Source of the DNA: Ichthyophis bannanicus
Lineage: Eukaryota; Chordata; Amphibia; Gymnophiona; Ichthyophiidae
NCBI GenBank assembly: GCA_033557465.1
Contig: CM066033.1
Span: 232,440,109-232,504,108, forward strand
Length of the DNA: 64,000 bases
Direction of reading: 5' to 3'
Positions 44,095 to 54,400 of this stretch are shown one piece after another; position 1 is the stretch's first letter; the number at the start of each line of letters is the position of its first letter. The translations under genes were made by a program, and so were the position numbers. The notes under the pieces were generated by a model. That model saw nothing but the letters and a program-made list of their open reading frames with translations. It was not told the DNA's origin and made no database searches.

Positions 44095-45078
44095 TCAGCT
44101 CACCGGTCTGTAGTTTCCCGGATCACCCCTGGAACCCTTTTTAAAAATTGGTGTTACATTGGCGATCCTCCAATCTCCAGGTATTAGAGATGATTTTAAT
44201 GATAGTTCACAGATTACTAATAGCAGGTCTGCAATCTCATATTTCAGTTCTTTCAGCACCCTTGGATGTATACCATATGGCCCAGGTGATTTACTACTCT
44301 TCAGTTTATCTAATAGTTGTAATACATCTTCCCGATGTATCAATATTTCCTTCAATTCTTCCGCACCTTTAAATACCACTTCAGTCATGGGTAACATCCC
44401 TACATCTTCCTTAGTAAAGACTGAAGCAAAGAATTCATTCAGTCTCTCCGCTATCGCCTTGTCGCCTCTTAGTGCCCCTTTAACCCCTCTATCATCTAAT
44501 GGACCAACTGACTCTCTCACAGGTTTTTTGCTACGAATGTACTTGAAAAAGTCTTTATTGCTCGTTTTTGCTTCCGCAGCAAGCTTCTTCTCAAATTCTC
44601 CCTTTGCCTGCCTTATCAATGCCTTGCATTTGACTTGCCAGTGCTTGTGCTGTTTCCAGGTTTCATCATTTGCCTCTTTTTTCCATTTCCTGAAAGATAC
44701 TTTTTTGGCAACAACAGCCTCTCTGACTTCACCTTTAAACCATGCTGGCAGTTTTTTGGACTTCCTTCCACTTTTCTTAAAGCGTAGAATACAGCTGGTC
44801 TGAGCTTCCAAGATAGTATTTTTCAACAACACTCAAGTTTGATGTAAGTCTTTAACCTTTGCAACTGCTCCTTTTAGTTTTTTCTTAATTATTTTCCTCA
44901 TTTTATCATAGTCTCCCTTTCGAAAGTTAAAAGATAGTACTGTGGATTTCCTTACCATCCCTCCTCCACTAATTAAATCAAAGGTGATCATGCTATGATC
45001 ACTATTGCCAAGTGGCCCCAACACCCTTATCTCTTGCACTAGATCTGGTCTTCCACTAAGGACTAGGTTGAATTCCAC
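44095..45078 (-). pseudogene. CR1-2 endonuclease end and RT N-terminus
   Basis: The open frame 44,095-44,832 reads KKLPAWFKGEVREAVVAKK, NEFFASVFTKEDVGMLPM, KLKSSKSPGPYGIHPRVLKE (the usual PDG motif has become PYG) and ANVTPIFKKGSRGDPGNYRP, the start of the RT. Just upstream, to 45,078, comes the end of the endonuclease with LGNSDHSMITFDL (Asp-His block). The frame that continues above 45,078 with QFWSPYLKKDI belongs to CR1-1; this chimeric junction marks the CR1-2 5' end. Confidence 0.82.
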
Positions 45079-45082
45079 TATA

Positions 45083-45748
45083 TCCTTTTTAAGATATGGC
45101 GACCAGAATTGCACACAATATTCGAGGTGCGGTCACACCATGGAACAATATAGAGACATTATAATATTGTTTGTTTTATTCTCCATTCCTTTCCTTATGA
45201 TTCCTAGCATTCTATTTGCCTTCTTGGCCACCGCTGCACACTGGTCGGAGGGTTTCAACATATTATCCACGCCGCCGCCTAAATCTTTTTCCTGGGTGGT
45301 GGTTCCTATTGTGTAACCATAGTTTGGGTTGTTCTTTCCTAGGTGCATAACTTTGCACTTGTCCACATTAAATTTCATTTGCCATTTGAATGTCCAGTCT
45401 TCCAATTTATCAAGGTCTTCTTGCAATTTTTCACAATCCTCTTGGGTTTTAACAACTTTGAATAATTTTGTGTCATCTACAAATTTGACTACCTCACTCG
45501 TTATTCCCAGGTCATTTATGAATATGTTAAAAAGCAGTGGACCCAGCACAGATCCCTAGGGAACTCCATTATTCATCTTTTTGCATTGGAAAAATTGGCC
45601 ATTCAGTCCTACCCTTTGATTTCTATCTTTTAAAGAGTTCTTGATCCGCAATAGTAAACTGCCTCCTATCCCATGTCTTTTTTAACTTCTCCAAAAGTCT
45701 CTCATGAGGGACCTTGTCAAAGGCTTTCTGAAAATCCAGATACACTGT
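45083..45748 (-). mobile_element. CR1-1, RT middle piece
   Basis: Continues CR1-1 beyond the CR1-2 insertion: LGPLLFNIFINDLGITSE, VVKFVDDTKLFKVVKT (FADD changed to FVDD, both Asp kept), KWQMKFNVDKCKVMHLGKNN, ANRMLGIIRKGMENKT. It is cut at 45,748, in the RT DFQKAFDKV block, by transposon copy B. Confidence 0.82.
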
Positions 45749-45951
45749 GGGGTATGTTTACTAAGCAGTCTTAATGTGCAGCCGGCGTTAGTGTGCAGGA
45801 TGCCATATAAGATAGTGGACGTTCCGGTCTTAAGGTAGCATTTAGGGTTATCTTGCGATAAGGTACTTTTCGTGCGATAGAAGGAGCCGTGGCACGTTAA
45901 TGTGTGTTAGCCCTAATTAGGTGCGCTGACCTACAAACACAGCAACAGAGG

Positions 45952-46411
45952 TGTAGTACAATGGTTAATACATTGACTGATGAAACAAGGGTCATGAGTT
46001 TGATCCCCCAGTGGGCTTGAAGAGTAAGGCTGTCTGAGGTATTACCCTTTACTTTAAATCAGTGCTGTCTGAGGCATTTTCTTTTTTAATGTAAATTAGT
46101 GCTGCCAGCAAACACACCCTCACAGTGCCGTAACCTAAGGTGCCGCATAAGGCGCCCTATAAGGCACTCCAGAGGGCACATTATAAAGTGCACTGTCCAC
46201 CAAGGCACCTTATAATGTTCCCTAGAGGGCACCTTATGAGGCACCTTAAGGCTACAGCACTGTGAGGGTGTTTTTGCTGGCAGCACTAATTTAAATTAAA
46301 AAAGAAAATGCCTCAGACAGCCCTATCAAATAACCCCACTGTGAGATCAAACCCATGACTTCTCGCTCCACAGGCAGTGAAGTAACCAGTAGGCTACAGC
46401 TGCTAACAAAC
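45952..46411. repeat. Large palindrome in copy B with tRNA-like arms
   Basis: The left arm (about 45,952-46,150) and right arm (about 46,232-46,411) are inverted copies. Each starts on the outside with a tRNA-like module (tagtacaatggttaatac ... gagtttgatcccc on the left; the complement of gggtttgatctcac on the right). Each continues with the block around ctgtctgaggcattttc and ends at gtgctgccagcaaac plus cctcacagtgc. The 12-bp ggcacc array occupies the centre. Copy C has the same structure; copy A does not. Confidence 0.88.
46123..46257. repeat. 12-bp ggcacc array in copy B
   Basis: Diverged units such as gcataaggcgcc, ctagagggcacc and ttatgaggcacc at mostly 12-bp spacing. It corresponds to 35,531-35,662 in copy A and 61,846-61,986 in copy C. 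Confidence 0.75.
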
Positions 46412-48439
46412 CCCTGGCTGGCTACAGAAGGGACTGCAGGTCACCACACAAACTGTCTACTGTGATTACCAGGATAGGGTTAACCCACCCGTACCCATGA
46501 ATCACTGCCCATGCAAATCAGCAGTCTACAGATAATCACAAGATGGGGTATGCACCCCCACAGCACCTCAGCCTGGTAGGGGGTACTGACCGTGTGTGTT
46601 ACTGGCACAGAGTAGCTACAGAACGTCACATTGTGCAGGTACTATGCTCACCCTGAGGGTGAGGTGGGGCGCCCAGCACCAGGACCACAGCACCTTTCAT
46701 GGCTGAAATACACCATGCTGCAGGTCCTCATCAGTGCTAGTATGTGTGATAGGTAGTACCTGCAGACACACCTAGGATACATCTGTATCTGTCTGTATTC
46801 CTCAGTCATGTCTAGCCCTTATGGGCTATGATGCACCCAGAATAGTGCATATGCTGTGTTGGTGCCCTGGTCACATGGTGTAGGTGAAGGGGGGGTGTTT
46901 GGACCCATGGGCAGGTTATGTACCACCACCCAACCCACCCCACCCTCTGTGGCTCAGCATGGGAAACAGGATCTCCCACCAACAGATCCACATTATACCT
47001 CCCTGCAATGGTGGCATTAGAGGGGACCATCAACCCCAGTCCCGCTGGGGAACAGACACCCAACAGGGCAGGCAATGCAGAGCTGTACACATCCATACAA
47101 CAATAGCAGACAGACAGTAGGCCTGGGAATGCTCAGCTGCCCCCAACCACTATCTGACCTTCTCCAGCAGCAAGCCTCCAGCCACTGCACCCTGCAAGGT
47201 GTTCCAACCAGACACATACTAGCTGCAGACAGGCTGCTAGCTAGTCCATAGTGCATGTTCCTGGAGGAGATGCATGTACCCATAACTGGGATGTCAGCAT
47301 ACACACCAAGCAGATAAGTCAGTGATTGGGCCCCAAAAGAGAACCCATAAATATCACATAGAAAAAATACTAGACAGCACTATGGGGGAACCTAGCCATG
47401 CCGTGGTCACTGCTCAGTCAGGGTGAGAGTGACCTCCCAGCAGGACATGCTGTGGCCACCCTGTCCATGCAGGTGGTGGCCGGGCACTACAATGTCCGAG
47501 TCATTGCCCTATGCCCTGTGCAGATGCATCCTGGCCAGGCCACCCTGTCCGGGCTATACCCAAGGTACCTTGCTCCTCATTATGCACATTGGCAGGCTGA
47601 CACTGGCAACAGTGCAAGCAGTGTGGGCTGAGGAAGGTGTTGGCAGCCACCACACACTGGGTAGACAGACACACACTCCCACACCTATGCCAGCATTGTG
47701 CTACTATAGAGGCTTTTGGCAGCTCTGGCCACCGCACCAGTCCTGGGCACAGTGCAGGTATGGCTATGGTACGCAATACTGTTGGGGTCACTCCCGAGGG
47801 TGGTAAACACTGTCAGACACCAGACCTGAAGCACACTCCACAGACATCAGAGAGGTTGCTATGATACAGCTCAATGAGCAGATTGTGCTTAACATAGGGA
47901 TTGCTATCTGCCAGTAATCATAGCAACCTTTTGATATATGTTTATCGTATTCCCAGGTTTAGGGTGGCAATGCTATGGTATGCAAGTGCTAGTATTGGGA
48001 GATGGTGCTGCAAGCAGGGCCCAACATCTTGCCTCTCCAGGTGGCTTTGGATAATGGCGCCTGTGGGTGTGGGTGTTATTGCCCCTGTTGGCCGCTGCTC
48101 TAGGGCAGAGGTTCCCAATTCCAGTCCTGGTGGGCCAAACACTGTTTGGGTTTTCATGCTGACCCTAATGAATATGCATGGATACATCTGCATACCATGG
48201 GGGCGGCGCATAGAAATGCAGCACAGGCATCTTTATTAGGGACAGCATGACTCCTGAATGGAGTTTGTCCCTCCAGGACTGCATTTGGGAAACTCTGCTC
48301 TAGGTATTGCACATGTCTATGGTGTTTGTGCTCTGTAGGGTAAAATATAGGCATTTCAGGCATGTTTATATTATCTGCAATAAAGGTTCCCTCTTTATTA
48401 CCACAGTTTAGTACTGGGTAAAATATGGGGACTGGGTTG

Positions 48440-48525
48440 GCAGGAGCCACAGCTGGACTTAAACCAGTGACCTTCTGCTCCTGAACACACTGGCTGTGCA
48501 TACTGCACCACACTGTTGCCACAGG
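48440..48525 (-). other. tRNA-like A/B-box module in copy B
   Basis: On the minus strand, gtggtgcagtatgcacagcc is followed by ggtcactggtttaagtcc, spaced as the A and B boxes of a pol III promoter. The same module occurs at the homologous positions in copies A and C. Confidence 0.5.
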
Positions 48526-49709
48526 GACAATTCATTCCCTGGGGGGATACCATGACTGTTCGTCAGACAGGGCCTGTCTGTTGCAGTGCATGGCACCCAC
48601 CTAAACAGGGCTAGGCCATGGTCTGCTGTGGGCAGCTGCCACTGCCCCCTCCACCACCAGTACCCCTCTGTAGCCATGCTGACATGCCCTTCTGCTGGTG
48701 GTGCTGGTGGTGCGCAGTCTCAGGTCATCCATTGTGCCGGTAGGCAACTCCCTATGGTGTGGGTTCTGGGGTAGACGTCCACGCTTCCCCCCAGCACCGC
48801 CTGCCAATGTTCTGTGCCCTTGGGGATACCTGCTGGGTAATATCCCCTGTGACACTGTAGGAAACACACTCATGCCCATGTTGGGTCCTCATCGGTTGCT
48901 GTCTGGTGGCTCTACTGTTTCAGCCTTCCTATGAGTCACCTAGGCATCACCCTAGTCTGTACTGTGGCCCAGCTGCACCACAGCATGTGCCGCCTGCAGC
49001 CCTCTGTATCCCCTTTTCCTGCATATGTCCAGTTGCCCGTTCCAATATGCCCACCCTTCTGTTGCGGGACATGTGGACACCATAGGAAACCTGTCCAATA
49101 GAAAGGGAAAACCCTGATCAGCACTATTTCACTGTGGGATCATTTACCTTGTATGGGGACAGAGCATAGCCCCTTCCAAAATTGATATCCTATTTGTGGA
49201 GCTTTCCCAGTAGTGTTTTTTTATGTTTCCCATTAATATCACTATTGCCCAGCTTGGTAATGTTTTTTTCCAGTTTGTTCAGGTCATTTTCAATGTTTAT
49301 TTGCCCTTTTGTTCCGTACACATGTATCACACTTATCACTTTTTTTGTAGGTTTCCCTGGCTTTGCTGTACATTGCTGACGGAAATGGTTTCTCTTCCCT
49401 TTAAATCTGCTCTAACGCGAGGGTTTCACTCGCATTAGTTTTCAGCCCAGGAATCCACAGCGTTAGTGTGCAGGGAGCCTCTCCCCTCCCACTCTCCACC
49501 CATTGACCCTCTCTCTCCACCCCTGAGGAGCCTTCCTCTGCCCTCCGGGAGCCTTTCTCCGCCTTCAGCGCTCGTTTGTGCTGCTGTGCGCGTTAACACA
49601 CGATAAGGCGCCTTATCGCCCGGTAAAGCGCCATTATCGCTTAATAAGGTACCTTATCGTGTGATAACATGACAGCAGCGTAAATATCGCCCTTTAGTAA
49701 ACATACCCC

Positions 49710-50155
49710 TATATCGAACAGCTCACTTTTGTATGCCTGTTTATTCATACCTTTAAAAAAATATAACAGATTAGTACGGCAAGACCTTCCTTGGCTAAAG
49801 CCATGTTGGCTTTTTCCCATTAAACCATGACTATCTACATGTTCAGCAATTTTGTTCTTTATAATGATTTCTACCATTTTGCCCAGTACTGACGTCAGGC
49901 TTGCCGGTTGTAGTTTCCTGGGAATACATTAGTCATTTGTCAATCTTCAGGTACTGCAGATGATTTTAATGATAGTTCACAGATTACTAATAATAGGTCT
50001 GTAATCTCATTTCAATTCTTTCAACATCCTCCGGTGTATACCTGCCAGTCCAGGTGATTTGCTACTGTTTAGTTTATCAAATAGTTGTAAGTTATCTTCC
50101 AGGTTTATCTATATTTCTTTCAATTCTTCCAGTGCATCACCTTTAAATACCATGA
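49710..50155 (-). mobile_element. CR1-1, RT N-terminal piece
   Basis: Right of transposon B the same CR1 copy continues, with text homologous to 43,911-44,400 of CR1-2: the SQHGFSQGRSCRTNLLYF block near 49,780, GKMVEIIIKNKIAEH near 49,870, and the linker and PDG region near 50,060. It ends near 50,155, so CR1-1 is 5'-truncated there. Confidence 0.8.
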
Positions 50156-50341
50156 ATCTCACAGTATTGAATCAATTTGATTATTGCCTTTATAAAATAG
50201 GCATAACACAGATACCTTTCTAGACTATTCACATATAGGTAGATTCCGATCCTTGTTCAGTGGATCTGGACGTCCGATCCAGATGTCCAGATCTGCTAAA
50301 CATCTGGATCACACTGGCAGCCACAGAGTTCCCAACATATA

Positions 50342-50647
50342 TGGAGTGGAGGAGTAGCCTAGTGGTTGGGGCAAGGTACTTCAGGCCGGAAGGTCGGTGG
50401 TTCATAATCCCACTAGAGGACAGCAACCTTGGGCCGGAAGGACTGTGGTTTCTAGTCCCACAGGTGCTCCTTGTGGTCTTGGGCAAACCACTTAACCCTC
50501 CATAGCCCATGTTCCCTGTAAAAAATAGTTATCTCCAAGTTATAATACCCTGTTCAATGTAATTTCAGTTTGTTCAATGTAAACCGCACTGATGCAGAAT
50601 AGCGCGGTATATAAGAGAATGTAAATAAATAAATAAATAAATAAATA
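50342..50647 (+). mobile_element. tRNA-derived SINE with LINE-type tail and duplicated B box
   Basis: The head has A-box-like tagcctagtggttgggg and B-box-like ggtggttcataatccca, then a second B-like copy ggtttctagtccca: a 48-bp direct duplication repeats the ggccggaag segment at 50,384 and 50,432. The core cttgggcaaaccacttaacc matches MIR/CORE-type SINEs. The 3' tail, with stem agcgcggtatataagag and an aaat repeat, is the tail used by the L2-like LINEs here, as expected when a LINE moves a SINE by recognising its 3' end. Confidence 0.85.
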
Positions 50648-51240
50648 TAGCCGACTTGTGTGGGGAGCTCTGTTCATGGGCAGAAGGGGTTGGGCTGGGG
50701 GAGGAGAGAGGGTTGGCAGTGGGAGGGGAAGCGACTCCAGACGTACAGGACCAATTCTGAGGATGGACCTGTACATTTGGAGTCAGCAGGTTAGACCTGG
50801 GACTTATTTTACCTCAAGGTTGAATAAGTCCCCTTGGACATTGGGGGATGGCAGAGCTGGGCCGGACCAAAGAGGTGTGAGTTACAGGAGGTTCCTCGCA
50901 GCTCGACCCTGGCCATGTGAGGCCAGATCGGGGGTTGGGCTGCAGGGAATGAATGTTTTGGGGGTGGCTGATGATCACAACTCCTTCATGGTGCCGTGGT
51001 AGCATGGCAACAGGATGAGTAAGCCGGGGAAGTGGCTGGATGCCTAGGGTGCCTGAATCAAGGCATCTCCCAGATGTCCAGCCACTGTGCTGCGATTCTG
51101 CTCCCTTAGGTATGTTCAGCTGCCGCAGGAGCAGAATCGAGTGCATCCCTGAGCCGTCTGGTTATCTAGACATTTGAACGGCCCGGGGGTGCACATTTCT
51201 GAATGTGCCTCATAGGCACCCTGTTATAAAATTAGCCCCA
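50648..51240. repeat. GC-rich repeat, related to 53,738-54,400
   Basis: GC-rich sequence sharing many phrases with 53,738-54,400 (for example cgtacaggaccaattctgag against tacagggccaattctaat, and gaggccagatcgggggttgg against gaggccagatttggggtcgg). The right end is ttataaaattagcccc near 51,224-51,239, resembling a MITE terminus. It may be part of a non-autonomous DNA element into which the SINE inserted. No coding sequence. Confidence 0.6.
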
Positions 51241-51244
51241 TAAT

Positions 51245-52075
51245 GGCTAACACCTTCAAACCCTGGAAACCACCCCCTCCCCCAGAGACACCTCTAGTTC
51301 TCTCCTCCAAAACTCTTCTACTGGTGCCCCAGCATATCATGAGACCTCTCACATTCCTGTGTCTGTCCAAACAAGCAAGGAGGACCATCAGATCAGTTGG
51401 TGCCATTTTGAAACTTGCAGCAAGCGGAGCAGAAAGGAGAGACTATTCTTGTTCCAAAGATCTTTTGAAAATGATCAGATTGGTATGAAGTGGTACAACA
51501 CCAGAGATTTCCAAGGGGCAAACCAGAGGTGGAAGCATTAGAGTGCCAAACTCCTTGCCAGATCATGATGGAGTTTCTAGTTTGGGTTGGCCAGTCGCTG
51601 ATTTACTGAGAGAATGAGTGTGAAGGAAATTGGGACATGGAGGGCATAGGGATTAAGGTGCACTAGCATTAACGTGTCAATTCACCATTAACACACGTTG
51701 AACACATGGGACCTGTGTTATAATAATGCATGTTAACAGTGACTAATGCACTTTAACATTACAGTAGTTCACCTTAGTAACTAGACCCCTTCAAGACATT
51801 TTTACTGAAGTGTTGTATCTTTTTGCCCCTAACATTAACTGCAACTGCACTCCAGTAATTGTTGGGCATGTGGATAGCATGTGCCAAAAGTACCATGCAG
51901 GCAAGCTCCTTAGCAGGCGTTCCAGCCTTTGGCAATCACTGCAGTTGTACCTATTACCAGTTATTAGATGGCTTTAGTCACACCCATGCTAGCTGCAACA
52001 TTTGTGACTAGTGCATGCTACTGATGCTCACCACTAACCACGGTGCACAGCCAACAGGGTTGTACCAAGTCATAA
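51245..52075. other. No recognisable feature
   Basis: About 830 bp of mixed composition. The stretch at 51,660-51,790 repeats cattaac and gttaa phrases in both orientations, but I could not define an element. Confidence 0.4.
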
Positions 52076-52265
52076 ATGTGTGACTTGCACATCTGGCACC
52101 CTCCTCCCCCCCCCCCCCCCGGTTTGTCATTTGCCCCTTGCCCAGCATCTCCTCATCTTACCTCCATGTCTCCAGCCAGCTCCCCACCCAGCCTGCCCTT
52201 GCCCCGCCACTGCCACCTTTAAGGTTCACTTGGTGTCAGCAGCAGCAGCAGCAGGACCTCCAACT

Positions 52266-52524
52266 GGAAAAAAAAACACGTGGGTCTTTCCAACTCTGCA
52301 CTTGCCTGCTGGCCTGATCCCCCCAGTCCTTTGACGTAGGCTCGCTTCAGAGGAGGGAGGGATCAGACCAGCCATTCAAACACAGTGTTGCAAAGACCTG
52401 TGCTGGAATGGCTGGTCTGGTCTGGTCCCTCCCTCCTCTGTCGCGAGCATACATCAGAGAAGGGGCGGATCAGGCCAGCATGCAATTTTGGAGTCAGAAA
52501 GACCCGTGTGTTTTTTTTTTTTCC
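52266..52524. repeat. Long palindrome with 110-bp arms
   Basis: The left arm at 52,266-52,378 (ggaaaaaaaaacacgtgggt ... gggatcagaccagccattc) is matched in reverse by the right arm at 52,407-52,524 (gaatggctggtctggtctgg ... gacccgtgtgtttttt), with a spacer near 28 bp. It sits inside a GC-rich repeat running from about 52,080 (after a long C run) to about 52,640 (gcgccctat). No coding sequence. From 52,640 to 53,160 nothing is recognisable. Confidence 0.85.
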
Positions 52525-53166
52525 AAAGGAATCCTAAAAGCGGCAGTGGAGCAAGGGCAGGCAACGTGGGGGAGCCGAGACCGGCAATCCCAAATGCACC
52601 CCTATTTTTTTGCGCCCTATACAGTTGCACCCTCTCACAGGGCTAGGTATGGTACTGACAGTCAACGCCTACGCTCCACCCCAACCCTGCACAGATCCTA
52701 CTCCATCGCATGATATACAGTTAATGCACATTTCAGCACACAGTAATCATCTGGCCTGCACAGTAACAATTACCATGGGCCTGCAGATGTGGTTAACATA
52801 CACTGAATTGCACATAAATTACATAACATACTTTAATATACGGAGCCCTTTGTCTGCTGATGTCAACTTGAGGTGTAGTTAACCCTTCGTATTAACCAGT
52901 AGATAAGCACAAATCTTATAGCTTCACTTATTTGAATATTAATAAGCTGTTTTGCATAAATATGCATGCATCTCAGTTCATTTAATTATTTTTTTCATTG
53001 GGGCATTTGTTGTTTTTTTGTGCTTTTTCGGTAATACATATGATCATCCCTGTTTTCCTCTTGAGATCATCTGTTTCTCTGCCCTGCCTTCCTTTCTGTC
53101 CTCTGCATCCTGAGTATTCCCTCTTGCTCTAAATCAGAATTAACCAACTAAGTTATAAGTCCACTT

Positions 53167-53669
53167 TGGGGATGTGCCTGGATCAACCTCCCACCTCCGC
53201 TCCCTACTACCCCAGCCCACCCACAACAGAACAACCCGACAAACCACCAGCAACGTCCTTACCATCCCCTATCAACGAACAAAATACGATCAACGAACCT
53301 GCAACAGAGCTTTTGAACTATACGCACCCTCCCTCTGGAACTCATTCCCGAACCAAATCAGGAACACCGCTGATCCATCTGCCTTCCGAAAACAACTAAA
53401 AACCATCCTCTTCCAGGAATACCTTGGACCAGAAGCAGGCAATCTCCACTGACATCCCACAGCCCCGCAACCAAATCCCCCAAATTACCCTATAAGAGAC
53501 CTATGTCTGTTGCCTATGTCCTCACCACCTGTTCAGATCATCAGTGTTGGCCCCCGGTGACGGTTCCCCCCCACACTGATTGTTGTCCACCCCCCCCCCC
53601 TCAGTGTTAAACCGCTTTGACCCGGTGAAAAGCGGTATATAAATGCAGCTAAATAAATAAATAAATCAA
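53167..53669 (+). mobile_element. L2-like LINE 3' end
   Basis: The last codons of a LINE ORF2 are readable in one frame: YAPSLWNSFPNQIRNTADP, SAFRKQLKTILFQEYLG, then a stop. A 3' UTR follows with the stem gacccggtgaaaagcggtat and an aaataaataaat tail at 53,650-53,669. The same C-terminal wording closes the near full-length LINE at 25,826. It is 5'-truncated just before the C-terminal motif. Confidence 0.82.
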
Positions 53670-53737
53670 CTACATTTTTTGCCTGCCTTGTGAATTTAAG
53701 TAGTTAAATTTAGCCAGTCAGTGAAGAAAAACATTAA

Positions 53738-54400
53738 GGGGGTCATTCTGAAGGACGAATAGCCATTTCCCGGTTCTGTTTACCTTCCCCGCATCTTGTA
53801 TGGGGAAGGTAGATTGGGGCGGGAAAGGGGCAGATTGAGGGGGCGTTAGGGCAGGCAGTGGGTAGTCGTCTGCCCCGAATATACAGGGCCAATTCTAATG
53901 TCGGCCCTGTACATCCAGGGCTGGCGACTTGCACAGGTAACGTATTCCACCCTGGAGGTGGAATAAGTTCCCCTAGTTGCCAGGGGTCGGCGGGCCCAGG
54001 GCGCTGATGGGGCAGAGCGACCGAGGACATTCCCCACAGCACGATCCTGGTCTTAGGAGGCCAGATTTGGGGTCGGGCTGTGGGGAATCAGCTTAAGGAG
54101 CCGGCGGCTAGGGATTGTGGCTCTTTAATGGAGCCACTGTGCCATGACAACCGGACGCCATGGTGCCACGGCTCCATTGAATAGCCCTGACTGAGTTAGC
54201 TAGGGAAGGCCTGTATGTGCAGGCCAGATGGAATCGGAGTCCTGGCCTACACGTACAGACCTGTTCGTGATTCTGATCCCGTGGGGCTAGGCATGCCCCG
54301 TGGGATCAGAACTGCAACTCCCTCTGTGCGTCCGATTCCAGCCAGACACACAGAGGGCCCAGACATGTGGGATGGAATCGGGCCCTAAGAGGGTAATTTT
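53738..54400. repeat. GC-rich repeat, possible non-autonomous DNA element
   Basis: The left end is gggggtcattctgaagg. The right end, gatggaatcgggcccta, read on the other strand, is similar (tagggcccgattccatc), suggesting degenerate inverted termini. The inside is GC-rich and shares phrases with 50,648-51,240. No open frame of note. Confidence 0.55.

Larger units (their letters stand above)
42891..45078 (-). mobile_element. CR1-2, inserted into CR1-1
   Basis: A 5'-truncated CR1 whose 3' terminus (complement of agaacataagatatgccat) abuts CR1-1 at 42,887-42,890 and whose 5' break at 45,078 abuts CR1-1 again. A short tata occurs at both junctions. The element starts inside the endonuclease domain (VEFNLVLSGRPDLVQ) and runs to the 3' end, with a roughly 370-bp internal deletion near 43,150 that removes part of the C-terminus (deduced from CR1-1). 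Two long open frames survive, so it is comparatively young. Confidence 0.82.
45749..49709. mobile_element. GGGG-TIR DNA transposon, copy B (non-autonomous)
   Basis: A 3,961-bp element with 16-bp terminal inverted repeats ggggtatgtttactaa, inserted in CR1-1. Flanks are tgt (45,746-45,748) and tat (49,710-49,712). The homologous uninterrupted site in CR1-2 reads gatacactatatc at 43,904-43,916, which confirms a 3-bp duplication with one later change. It is collinear with copy C and inverted relative to copy A. No transposase frame is recognisable (longest frame about 127 codons). It holds a large palindrome with tRNA-like arms at 45,952-46,411, a 12-bp array in the loop, and further repeat-like DNA. 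The superfamily is inferred as PIF/Harbinger-like. Confidence 0.88.

Noticed and set aside
44159..44803. Plus-strand frame of 214 codons
   Set aside because: Antisense shadow of the CR1-2 ORF2.
45954..46016. A possible tRNA gene
   Set aside because: A- and B-box-like sequences exist, but no complete acceptor stem or anticodon arm is apparent, and the block is repeated in transposon copies, so it is a repeat module.
46812..47096. Harbinger transposase fragment (LLVGDP resembling LLGD-GYP)
   Set aside because: Only a few residues match, and the homologous position in copy C does not keep the frame.
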